Positions 1 through 5,429 of a stretch of DNA of 17,056 nucleotides are shown here, piece by piece (the stretch's first letter is position 1; every line of letters starts with the position of its first letter). The translations under genes were made by a program, and so were the position numbers. The notes under the pieces were generated by a model. It was given only the letters and a program-made list of their open reading frames with translations, searched no databases and was not told the origin of the DNA. The DNA is from Dehalococcoidia bacterium (lineage in GTDB: Bacteria; Chloroflexota; Dehalococcoidia; UBA2979), in NCBI GenBank assembly GCA_030745285.1, contig JASLOV010000219.1, positions 1-17,056 of the forward strand, in the 5' to 3' direction.

Positions 1-1
1 C

Positions 2-280
2 TATCGCGAGCGGCTCCAGGGCATCGCCTGCAACGTCCACTTCGTGGTGCTGCTGCCGTCGCTGGAGGTGGCGCTGGCGCGCGACGCGTCGCGGGACTAC
101 TCGATCCCGGAGCGCACCCGTGCGCATCACGAGATGTTCACGCGACAGCGGGCGGAGGGGGTGCTGCCGGGCGCGGTGGTCGACTCCACGGAGGACGCGG
201 ATGCGGCGAAGACCGCCGATCGCGTGATGGACGTGGTCGCCTCCGGCGAGGCGCTGTTCATCGAGGCGACCTCGGACTAG
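2..280 (+). CDS. P-loop kinase-like protein, C-terminal part (5' end outside window)
   Basis: The reading frame is open from base 2 to the TAG at 278-280, giving the last 92 residues of a protein that begins upstream. The segment LLPSLEVALARDASR followed by a basic/acidic helix with HHEMF resembles the lid region of small AAA/zeta-toxin or chloramphenicol-phosphotransferase-like nucleotide kinases, where an Arg-rich helix follows the fourth core strand. The Walker A motif would lie upstream, so the substrate cannot be inferred. The GTG at 44 is internal and not a likely start, because the frame before it also reads as protein (CNVHFVV). The gene runs towards dtd (convergent, 84 nt apart). Family assignment is by resemblance only. 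Confidence 0.55.
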   Translation, partial: YRERLQGIACNVHFVVLLPSLEVALARDASRDYSIPERTRAHHEMFTRQRAEGVLPGAVVDSTEDADAAKTADRVMDVVASGEALFIEATSD

Positions 281-307
281 CCGGGCTGCTCGTGTGGATC
301 GTGTGGG

Positions 308-332
308 TCGTGATTCGACGGGCTCAGCACGA
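308..332. repeat. REP-like hairpin, copy 1
   Basis: A 5-bp stem (TCGTG at 308-312 with CACGA at 328-332) encloses a 15-nt loop ending in CGACGGGCTCAG (316-327). The same 12-base core recurs at 7769-7780 inside a different but also complementary stem. The element lies between two convergent genes, a usual place for REP-type palindromes. Similar palindromic spacers built around TTCGAC-n-GGCTCAG are, from memory, scattered through many high-GC genomes. Confidence 0.5.
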
Positions 333-342
333 GCGGCGTTGA

Positions 343-361
343 GCCACCTGCGGGCGGTGGC
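343..361. terminator. Possible bidirectional hairpin between convergent genes
   Basis: GCCACC (343-348) pairs with GGTGGC (356-361) around a 7-nt loop, just beyond the dtd stop codon and 63 nt beyond the stop of the first gene. There is no T-run on either strand, so it is at best a weak or Rho-assisted terminator or an mRNA 3'-end stabiliser. Upstream at 289-312 a short imperfect direct repeat of TCGTGTGG is also visible. Confidence 0.25.
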
Positions 362-364
362 CCG

Positions 365-829
365 CTAGCCTCGCCGGGGCCGGTCGCGGTCGGCGCTGTC
401 GAGCGTGATGGTGACCGGGCCGTCGTTCACGCTCTCGACCAGCATGTGCGCGCCGAAGCGCCCGCCCTCAACCGGCACGCCGAGCGAACGCAGCTCTTCC
501 ATGACGCGCTCGACCAGCGGCTCGGCCGCCTCGGGCCGGGCAGCGCCCGTGAAGGACGGGCGGCGGCCGCGCCGGGTGTCGGCGATCAGCGTGAACTGGG
601 AGACGACGAGCGCAGCGCCGCCGCTGTCGAGCAGTGAGCGGTCGAAGTGCCCATCGTCGTCGTCGAAGATGCGCAGCTGTGCGACTTTCGCGGCAAGCCA
701 GCGCGCCTCGTCCCCGCCGTTCCCCTCGGCGGCGCCGGTGTAGATCAGCAGGCCGGGGCCGATTTCGCCCCTGAGGTCGCCGTCGACGGTGACGCGGGCG
801 GAGGCGACGCGTTGGACGACCGCGCGCAT
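365..829 (-). CDS. dtd: D-aminoacyl-tRNA deacylase
   Basis: This 154-residue protein matches the DTD family in length and motifs. DTD hydrolyses D-amino acids from mischarged tRNAs in the cytoplasm, preventing their use in translation. Visible landmarks are the N-terminal MRAVVQRV strand, the SQFTL motif (residues 77-81, with the Ser/Thr region of the active-site pocket), RRGRRPSF (87-94) and the NDGPVT motif (135-140) that carries the cross-subunit Gly-cisPro pair used for chiral proofreading. The family sequence around GKMN is GHFDRS here. The start is ATG at 829, four nt after the stop of the zinc-ribbon gene upstream on the same strand, so the two are probably co-transcribed and translationally coupled. 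No strong Shine-Dalgarno is visible. Confidence 0.95.
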   Translation of the reverse strand: MRAVVQRVASARVTVDGDLRGEIGPGLLIYTGAAEGNGGDEARWLAAKVAQLRIFDDDDGHFDRSLLDSGGAALVVSQFTLIADTRRGRRPSFTGAARPEAAEPLVERVMEELRSLGVPVEGGRFGAHMLVESVNDGPVTITLDSADRDRPRRG

Positions 830-833
830 GGGG

Positions 834-1238
834 TCAGTCCGCCTTCACGGCGCCTGCCTTCTTCGACTTGCCGGCGGCGCTGCTCCCGGCGGACTTGCCG
901 TTCTTGCTGGCCTTGCCATTCTTGCTGGTCTTGCTGTCCTTGGTCGCCTTGCCGGCATCCGCCGACGAGCCGTTCGATGAGCCGGAGCCGGACGAGGAGT
1001 CGCCGGATGAGGAGGAGCCTAAGCCGGACTTCGACTTCTCCTTGTCGTGGCCGCGGGGCTCGCTGCCGCGAGAGTCGGTCTTGTACCAGCCGGAGCCCTT
1101 GAAGGCGATGGCGGGAGCGGCCAGCACGCGGTTGGCGGGCTCTCCGCACTTCTCGCAGTCGTGTGTCTTCGGGGAGCCGAAGGGTTCTCGCCGCTCGTAG
1201 CGGTGCCCTCGCTCGCAGCGGTAGTCGTATGCCGGCAC
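834..1238 (-). CDS. FmdB/zinc-ribbon family regulatory-type protein with low-complexity tail
   Basis: Starting at GTG 1238 with GGAGG at 1243-1247, the product is 134 residues and opens with VPAYDYRCERGHRYE, the FmdB-type (CxxC_CxxC_SSSS) zinc-ribbon start. The second half of the ribbon is CEKCG (C28, C31), and the conserved FKGSGWYKTD segment (46-55) is present. In place of the first CxxC the sequence is C8-E-R-G-H12, so one ligand is probably His or the site is altered. Residues 65-134 are a Ser/Gly/Lys/Asn-rich, probably disordered and basic tail with a direct repeat (SKNGKASKNGKSA). The family function is not settled; small regulatory zinc proteins are assumed. It forms an operon with dtd. 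A longer frame upstream overlaps the rpsB promoter region and is not a likely extension. Confidence 0.85.
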   Translation of the reverse strand: MPAYDYRCERGHRYERREPFGSPKTHDCEKCGEPANRVLAAPAIAFKGSGWYKTDSRGSEPRGHDKEKSKSGLGSSSSGDSSSGSGSSNGSSADAGKATKDSKTSKNGKASKNGKSAGSSAAGKSKKAGAVKAD

Positions 1239-1270
1239 GGTGCCTCCGACAGCGTCAGTCGTGTAGAGAT

Positions 1271-1303
1271 CGCGATGCCGCAGGCTTCGTCTGCGGCATC
1301 GCG
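1271..1303. promoter_or_regulatory. Perfect 13-bp inverted repeat upstream of the zinc-ribbon gene
   Basis: CGCGATGCCGCAG (1271-1283) and its exact reverse complement (1291-1303) flank the 7-nt loop GCTTCGT. No T-run follows on either strand, so it is not a standard intrinsic terminator. It sits 33 nt upstream of the minus-strand gene and directly beside a minus-strand -10-like TACACT (1310-1305) with TTGTCT (1334-1329) 18 nt further up. An operator or a 5'-UTR hairpin are the main possibilities. Confidence 0.5.
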
Positions 1304-1304
1304 A

Positions 1305-1334
1305 AGTGTAGGGGAGTGGGGACGGCGAAGACAA
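1305..1334 (-). promoter_or_regulatory. Candidate promoter for the zinc-ribbon gene and dtd
   Basis: On the minus strand TTGTCT (1334-1329), an 18-nt spacer and TACACT (1310-1305) resemble sigma-70-type -35 and -10 boxes. The expected start, near 1298, would fall inside the 1271-1303 palindrome. Each hexamer matches consensus at about four of six positions, so support is modest. Confidence 0.3.
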
Positions 1335-1339
1335 CGGGT

Positions 1340-1370
1340 GTTGCCGCTTGCGTTGCCGCTTGCATTGCCG
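1340..1370. repeat. 12-bp tandem repeat, about 2.6 copies
   Basis: GTTGCCGCTTGC occurs at 1340-1351 and 1352-1363 without a gap, followed by a partial third unit ATTGCCG (1364-1370). It lies in the divergent intergenic region, immediately upstream of the rpsB promoter candidate. It may be a binding-site array or simple slippage. Confidence 0.6.
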
Positions 1371-1379
1371 GGTGATTGC

Positions 1380-1409
1380 TGGCGACTGAGCGCGAGCGGG
1401 GTCTATACT
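1380..1409 (+). promoter_or_regulatory. Candidate rpsB promoter
   Basis: TATACT at 1404-1409 is a good -10 box. The best -35 is a weak TGGCGA at 1380-1385 with an 18-nt spacer. Transcription would start near 1416, leaving a leader of about 120 nt before the rpsB GTG. The -10 and following bases resemble those before ispG and dxr. Confidence 0.5.
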
Positions 1410-1438
1410 CGACGCACGGCGAAGCTGGCTGAACGGGC

Positions 1439-1457
1439 GCCCTCGCAGTGCGGGGGC
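1439..1457 (+). promoter_or_regulatory. Hairpin in the rpsB leader
   Basis: GCCCTCGC (1439-1446) and GCGGGGGC (1450-1457) can form eight consecutive pairs, one of them U-G, around AGU. It lies in the predicted 5' leader of rpsB. Ribosomal protein S2 is known to repress its own mRNA through the leader in several bacteria, so this could be part of such a site, but I cannot match it to a described S2 leader. Confidence 0.3.
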
Positions 1458-1536
1458 TTCTGCGTGAATGGCCCGGCGGTGCTCTCGCGGCATGAAGCGG
1501 CGAATGTGAAACGGACGAAGTTGATCGGGGGCGACG

Positions 1537-2535
1537 GTGGCTGACGCCGTCTCGATGCGCGAGATGCTGGAAGCCGGTGTCCACTTTGGGCACCAGACCC
1601 GGCGCTGGAACCCGCACATGCGGCGGTTCATCTACACCGAGCGCAACGGTATCCACATCCTCGACCTTGGCCAGACCGTTCCGCTGCTGGATGCAGCCCT
1701 CGACAAGATCCGTGAGGTCGTCTCGGGCGGCCAGACCGTGCTGTTCGTCGGCACGAAGCGGCAGGCGCGCGACATCCTGCAGAGCGAGGCGGGGCGCTGC
1801 GGCATGCCGTACGTCACGCTGCGCTGGCTCGGCGGCACGCTGACGAACTGGACGACAATCTCGAAGCGCATCAACTACCTCCAGGAGCTGGAGCAGACGG
1901 TGGCGACGCTCGAGGAGTCGGACCTGCCGAAGAAGGAGCGCATCACGCTCACGCGGCAGTACAACCGCATGCACCGAGCCTTCGGCGGCCTCAGCAGTAT
2001 GACGCGCCTGCCGGGCGCGATCTTCAGCGTCGACCCGACGATGGACTCGATCGCGGTGAACGAAGCGAACCGCATGAAGATCCCGATCATCGCGATGTGC
2101 GACACGAACTCCGACCCGGACCTGATCGACTTCCCGATCCCTTCGAACGACGACGCCCTGCGGGCGATCAAGTTGATCACCGCCCGGGTGTCCGAGGCAG
2201 TGACCGAGGGCCTGGCCTACGGCGAGGTCGAGCAGGAACTGGTGGCGCGCGAGGCGGCAGGGGAGTCCCCGGTGGCGGCTGCTGGGGTAGACGCTGCTCC
2301 GGCGGACGCTGCGGCGGCCCCGGCCGAGGCGGCCACGCCAGCAGCACCCGAGGCCCCGCCAGCGGCTGCACAGGCAGGCGAGATCCCGCCAGCCGCACCG
2401 GCGGTCGAGACTCCGCCAGCCGCGCCAGCAGCCGAGACGCCGCCAGCAGCAGCGCCCGTAGCCGAGACTGCACCGGCGGCGCCTGCACCCGAGACAGCAC
2501 CCCCGGCGGATCCGCCGGCGCCCGGCGCCGGTTAG
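1537..2535 (+). CDS. rpsB: 30S ribosomal protein S2 with Ala/Pro-rich C-terminal extension
   Basis: The start is GTG at 1537, which places MADAVSMREMLEAGVHFGHQ at the N-terminus, as in other S2 proteins; a weak G-rich SD is at 1527-1531. Residues 1 to about 230 are the full S2 fold with HQTRRWNPHM, GTKRQA, RWLGGTLTNW and PDLIDFPIPSNDDA. S2 binds late to the 30S head-body junction and is needed for S1 binding. The last 90 or so residues (about 240-332) are almost only Ala, Pro, Glu, Thr and Val with a repeating ETPPAAPA-like unit; this is not part of the canonical protein. Total length is 332 residues against about 230-260 normally. tsf follows after 62 nt, the usual rpsB-tsf pairing. Confidence 0.96.
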   Translation: MADAVSMREMLEAGVHFGHQTRRWNPHMRRFIYTERNGIHILDLGQTVPLLDAALDKIREVVSGGQTVLFVGTKRQARDILQSEAGRCGMPYVTLRWLGGTLTNWTTISKRINYLQELEQTVATLEESDLPKKERITLTRQYNRMHRAFGGLSSMTRLPGAIFSVDPTMDSIAVNEANRMKIPIIAMCDTNSDPDLIDFPIPSNDDALRAIKLITARVSEAVTEGLAYGEVEQELVAREAAGESPVAAAGVDAAPADAAAAPAEAATPAAPEAPPAAAQAGEIPPAAPAVETPPAAPAAETPPAAAPVAETAPAAPAPETAPPADPPAPGAG

Positions 2536-2554
2536 TCCGCGGTCCGACACCGCA

Positions 2555-2576
2555 GGCGTCCCGTCAGCGGGACGCC
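2555..2576 (+). promoter_or_regulatory. Hairpin in the rpsB-tsf spacer
   Basis: GGCGTCCCG (2555-2563) and CGGGACGCC (2568-2576) form a perfect 9-bp stem with a TCAG loop. It ends 9 nt before the tsf Shine-Dalgarno. There is no T-run, so it may stabilise rpsB mRNA or lower read-through into tsf; an attenuator occupies the same spacer in Escherichia coli. Confidence 0.5.
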
Positions 2577-2597
2577 GACAGTACGAAGGAGCCCGTC

Positions 2598-3098
2598 GTG
2601 GTCACGACCGAGGATGTGAAGCGCCTGCGCGACGAGAGCGGCGCAGGGGTCATGGACAGCAAGCGCGCACTCGAGGAGTCGAACGGGGACTTCGAGGCCG
2701 CTCGCGAGATCCTGCGCCAGCAGGGCATGGCGGCGGCGGCCAAGCGCTCCGACCGCGACACCGACCAGGGAATCATCGAGGCGTACATCCACGGCGAGGG
2801 CCGCATCGGCGCGCTGGTGGAAGTCAACTGCGAGACCGACTTCGTCGCGCGCACGGAGACCTTCCGTGAGCTTGCCCGCAACGTCGCGATGCAGGTGGCG
2901 GCGATGGCGCCGCTGGCGCTCACGGCCGAGGATGTCCCCGCCGAGGCGCCCGGTGAGCGCGAAGAGCACGCCCTGCTGACCCAGCCCTTCATCAAGGACG
3001 GCGCTCGCACGATCAACGATCTGCTACAGGACGCGATCGCGCAGACTGGCGAAAACATCCGCATCAACGGCTTCTCGCGCTTCGAACTCGGGAGCTGA
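2598..3098 (+). CDS. tsf: Elongation factor Ts (short form)
   Basis: EF-Ts is the guanine-nucleotide exchange factor that recycles EF-Tu. GTG at 2598 was chosen because AAGGAG (2586-2591) sits 6 nt before it and the protein then begins MVTTEDVKRLRDESGAGVMD, the usual N-terminal UBA-like domain that contacts EF-Tu. The hallmark VNCETDFVAR is near residues 76-85. At 166 residues it is a short form: the second core subdomain and coiled coil of the E. coli protein (283 residues) are missing, as in Thermus-type and several Chloroflexota proteins. The upstream frame continues into rpsB as non-coding. pyrH, usually next, is absent. Confidence 0.95.
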   Translation: MVTTEDVKRLRDESGAGVMDSKRALEESNGDFEAAREILRQQGMAAAAKRSDRDTDQGIIEAYIHGEGRIGALVEVNCETDFVARTETFRELARNVAMQVAAMAPLALTAEDVPAEAPGEREEHALLTQPFIKDGARTINDLLQDAIAQTGENIRINGFSRFELGS

Positions 3099-3132
3099 CA
3101 GACAGCTCGCTTCGACGGCGAAGGTGCGCCGC

Positions 3133-3161
3133 TTCAAGTGTCCGGCCGCGCGCTGTAGAGT
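3133..3161 (+). promoter_or_regulatory. Candidate promoter for frr and downstream genes
   Basis: TTCAAG (3133-3138), a 17-nt spacer and TAGAGT (3156-3161) lie in the 126-nt gap between tsf and frr. Transcription would begin near 3168, about 57 nt before frr. The hexamers are moderate matches. The position fits a transcription unit starting with frr. Confidence 0.35.
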
Positions 3162-3224
3162 TGGCGGGACGGACGCCCGCACGTCGGTTCAGCGTATCGC
3201 TGCGGGTACCCGGAAGGCGCCGCG

Positions 3225-3782
3225 ATGACCGATGAGATCCTGCTCGAGACTGAGGACCTGATGGATCGCGCGGTCTCCGCCTACGAGCGCGACCTCTCGA
3301 CGGTGCGCACCGGTCGCGCCTCGACGTCCCTCGTCGAGCACCTCCGGGTGACGCACTACGACCAGTTGATGCCGCTCAACCAGCTCGCGACCCTGGGCGC
3401 GCCGGACGCCCAGCTGATCACGGTGCAGCCGTGGGACCAGGGCGCCGTCGAATCGATCATGAAGGCGATCCAGACGAGCGACCTCGGCATCAACCCCTCG
3501 ACCGACGGCTCGATCATCCGGCTGCCGGTGCCGCCGTTGACGGAGGAGCGCCGCCGCGACCTGGTGAAGCAGCTCGGCGGCCGGACGGAGGAGGCGCGGG
3601 TCTCCGTCCGCAACGCCCGTCGGCACGGCATCGACGAGCTGCGGAAGTCGCTGAAGGAGAAGGAGATCTCCGAGGACGACGAGCGGCGTGCGCAGGCCGA
3701 GGTCGAAAGGCTGGCCAGCGGCCACGTCGAGCGCCTGGAGGCACTGAGCAAGCAGAAGGAGCAGGAACTGCTTGAGGTCTGA
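3225..3782 (+). CDS. frr: Ribosome recycling factor
   Basis: The 185-residue product is full length for RRF, the tRNA-shaped protein that with EF-G splits post-termination ribosomes. Recognisable segments are the N-terminal helix with RTGRASTSLVEHL (residues 26-38), ITVQPWDQ and the domain II strands (about 65-100), and the conserved hinge and helix INPSTDGSIIRLPVPPLTEERR, NARRHGID and the C-terminal KKEQ-like helix. ATG at 3225 is preceded by GGAAGG (3212-3217) with 7-nt spacing. In many bacteria pyrH precedes frr; here the gap holds a candidate promoter instead. uppS follows after 54 nt. Confidence 0.97.
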   Translation: MTDEILLETEDLMDRAVSAYERDLSTVRTGRASTSLVEHLRVTHYDQLMPLNQLATLGAPDAQLITVQPWDQGAVESIMKAIQTSDLGINPSTDGSIIRLPVPPLTEERRRDLVKQLGGRTEEARVSVRNARRHGIDELRKSLKEKEISEDDERRAQAEVERLASGHVERLEALSKQKEQELLEV

Positions 3783-3836
3783 TCGAGAGCGGCAGGCAGG
3801 CCAGCCGGAAGAGCGGGCGGAAGGGCGACGGGCAGA

Positions 3837-4601
3837 GTGGCGAACTCCGTGGTCGTAGAGAAGGCATCCGCCCCGCCGCTGCCGCGGATTGAGCGCCTGC
3901 CGGAGCACGTTGCCGTGATCATGGACGGCAACGGGCGCTGGGCGGAGCGGCGCGGCCTCTCCCGCAACGACGGGCACCGCGCCGGCGCGGAGAACGTGCG
4001 CGCGGTGATCGAGCGGGCCGCGGAACACGGCGTGCCGATGTTGACGCTGTTCGCGTTCTCGACGGAGAACTGGGGCCGTCCCACCGCCGAGGTCGACGCC
4101 ATCATGCGTCTCGGCGCCGACTTCATCGACGGACACCTCGACGAGCTCGATGAGCGTGGTGTGCGGGTGCTGCACATCGGCGACCCCTCGCGGCTGCCGG
4201 AGTCGCTGCGCGACCGCGTGGCGGGGGCGGTGCGGCAGACGGCGGCGAACGGCCGCATCACCGTCAACATCGCCTTCAACTACGGCGGGCGGGCCGATGT
4301 CGTGCAGGCGGTGCGGCGCCTGGTGGCTGATGGCGCCGCGCCGGACGAGGTGACGGAGGAGGCGATCGCGGGCCGGCTGTGGACGGCGGGCGTGCCCGAC
4401 CCGGACCTGCTGATCCGCACCGGCGCCGTGCGCCGCATCTCGAACTTCCTGCTCTGGCAGGCGGCCTATTCCGAGTACTACTTCTTCGACGGCATGTGGC
4501 CGGAGTTCGACGCCGCCGAAGTCGACCGCGCGTTGCTCGACTACAGCAAACGCCAGCGGCGCTTCGGCCGGGTGCCGGACGGCGCCGACGCCGCGACGTA
4601 G
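3837..4601 (+). CDS. uppS: Isoprenyl (di-trans,poly-cis-undecaprenyl) diphosphate synthase
   Basis: This 254-residue cis-prenyltransferase condenses isopentenyl diphosphate units onto a short allylic primer to make the lipid carrier for cell-wall polymers. Visible motifs: HVAVIMDGNGRWA (24-36) with catalytic Asp30, GHRAG (46-50) with His47, FAFSTENWGRP (72-82) with Glu77, RRISNFLLWQ (199-208) and AYSE (Glu213). The motif normally read as RTGGE or RTSGE is RTGAV (194-198), so the conserved Glu is Val. The start is GTG at 3837; the first 20 residues are non-conserved, and no later ATG gives a better N-terminus. The A/G-rich stretch before it (3809-3822) has GGAAGAG but too far up for a good SD. 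cdsA starts 36 nt later. Confidence 0.93.
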   Translation: MANSVVVEKASAPPLPRIERLPEHVAVIMDGNGRWAERRGLSRNDGHRAGAENVRAVIERAAEHGVPMLTLFAFSTENWGRPTAEVDAIMRLGADFIDGHLDELDERGVRVLHIGDPSRLPESLRDRVAGAVRQTAANGRITVNIAFNYGGRADVVQAVRRLVADGAAPDEVTEEAIAGRLWTAGVPDPDLLIRTGAVRRISNFLLWQAAYSEYYFFDGMWPEFDAAEVDRALLDYSKRQRRFGRVPDGADAAT

Positions 4602-4637
4602 CACGCCCGGGTTCGGGCAGGTGTTGAAGCAGGGCAG

Positions 4638-5429
4638 GTGCTAAAGCAGCGGGTGGCGGTCGCCGCCGTCGGGCTGCCTCTGCTGGCGGCGCTCGTCGCC
4701 GGGCCGGAGCCGCTCTTCAGCGTGGCCGTCGCACTCGTGCTCGCGGCGGCTGCGTACGAGTTCGTGCGGGCGACGGCGCCGCAGTCCGGCCACCCGCCGG
4801 CGCTGGCCGCGGGCGCGCTCGTGGCGCTGATCGCGGCGACGGCGCGGTCGGCCGGGGACTTCCGGCTGTGGGTACTGCTGCCGCCGCTGGCGGCCGCGAC
4901 CGCGCTGATCGTCATCCGCTCGCGTCCGCCGGGGCGTCCCGCCCTCGGCTGGTGGGTGCTGGCGGTGCTCTACCTCGGGGCGCTGGGCGCGCACTGGCTG
5001 CTGCTGAGGAACATCGTCGATGGCGCCGCCTGGGTGGCGCTGGCGCTGGCGGCGACGTTCGCCACGGACAGCGGCGCGTACGCGGCCGGACGGCTGGTCG
5101 GAAGGCACCTGCTGGTGCCATCGATCTCGCCCGCCAAGACCTGGGAGGGCGGCGCCGGGGGGCTGGTCGCGGGCGCGGCCGCCGTGGTCGCCGCGGCTCT
5201 GCTGACGGACCTCGATGTCGACGCTGCGCCGCTTGCGGCGATCGCCGTCGCGCTGCCACTGGGGGCGATCGCGGGCGACCTGCTGGAGTCCGCCATCAAG
5301 CGACGGGCCGGGGTGAAGGACATGTCCGCGCTGCTGCCCGGGCACGGCGGCCTGCTGGACCGCATGGACTCGCTGCTGGCGACGGGGCCGTTGCTATACT
5401 GGATGGTGGAATGGGTAGCGACGTCATAG
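4638..5429 (+). CDS. cdsA: Phosphatidate cytidylyltransferase (CDP-diacylglycerol synthase)
   Basis: CdsA makes CDP-diacylglycerol from CTP and phosphatidic acid in the cytoplasmic membrane, the branch point for phospholipids. The 263 residues contain about seven or eight hydrophobic segments and the family signature in order: ATDSGAYAAGR (143-152), SPAKTWEGGAGG (164-175), GDLLESAIKRRAGVKD (213-228) and PGHGGLLDRMDS (234-245), whose Asp residues bind metal. The start is GTG at 4638 with a weak AGGG close before it; a near-duplicate of this short stretch (GTTGAAGCAGGGCAGG) lies directly upstream at 4622-4637. The 3' end overlaps dxr by 19 nt and appears to hold the dxr promoter. Confidence 0.93.
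   Translation: MLKQRVAVAAVGLPLLAALVAGPEPLFSVAVALVLAAAAYEFVRATAPQSGHPPALAAGALVALIAATARSAGDFRLWVLLPPLAAATALIVIRSRPPGRPALGWWVLAVLYLGALGAHWLLLRNIVDGAAWVALALAATFATDSGAYAAGRLVGRHLLVPSISPAKTWEGGAGGLVAGAAAVVAAALLTDLDVDAAPLAAIAVALPLGAIAGDLLESAIKRRAGVKDMSALLPGHGGLLDRMDSLLATGPLLYWMVEWVATS
5392..5400 (+). promoter_or_regulatory. Extended -10 promoter for dxr inside cdsA
   Basis: TGCTATACT (TGn plus TATACT at 5395-5400) lies in the last codons of cdsA, 10 nt before the dxr ATG. The start site would be at about 5407, giving an almost leaderless dxr mRNA. It includes a CTA leucine codon, uncommon among the neighbouring genes. No clear -35 is visible, which an extended -10 can tolerate. Confidence 0.4.

Noticed and set aside
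1255..2550. Minus-strand frame of 431 codons opposite rpsB
   Set aside because: Shadow of rpsB with an Arg/Cys/Gly-rich start from the Ala/Pro tail region.
3164..3180. Short GCGGG/CCCGC inverted repeat before frr
   Set aside because: Only 5 bp in GC-rich DNA, with no T-run; expected by chance.
4868..5410. Upstream extension of dxr inside cdsA
   Set aside because: The Arg/Gly/Ala-rich translation is out of frame with cdsA, whose own frame matches the family; dxr begins at 5411.
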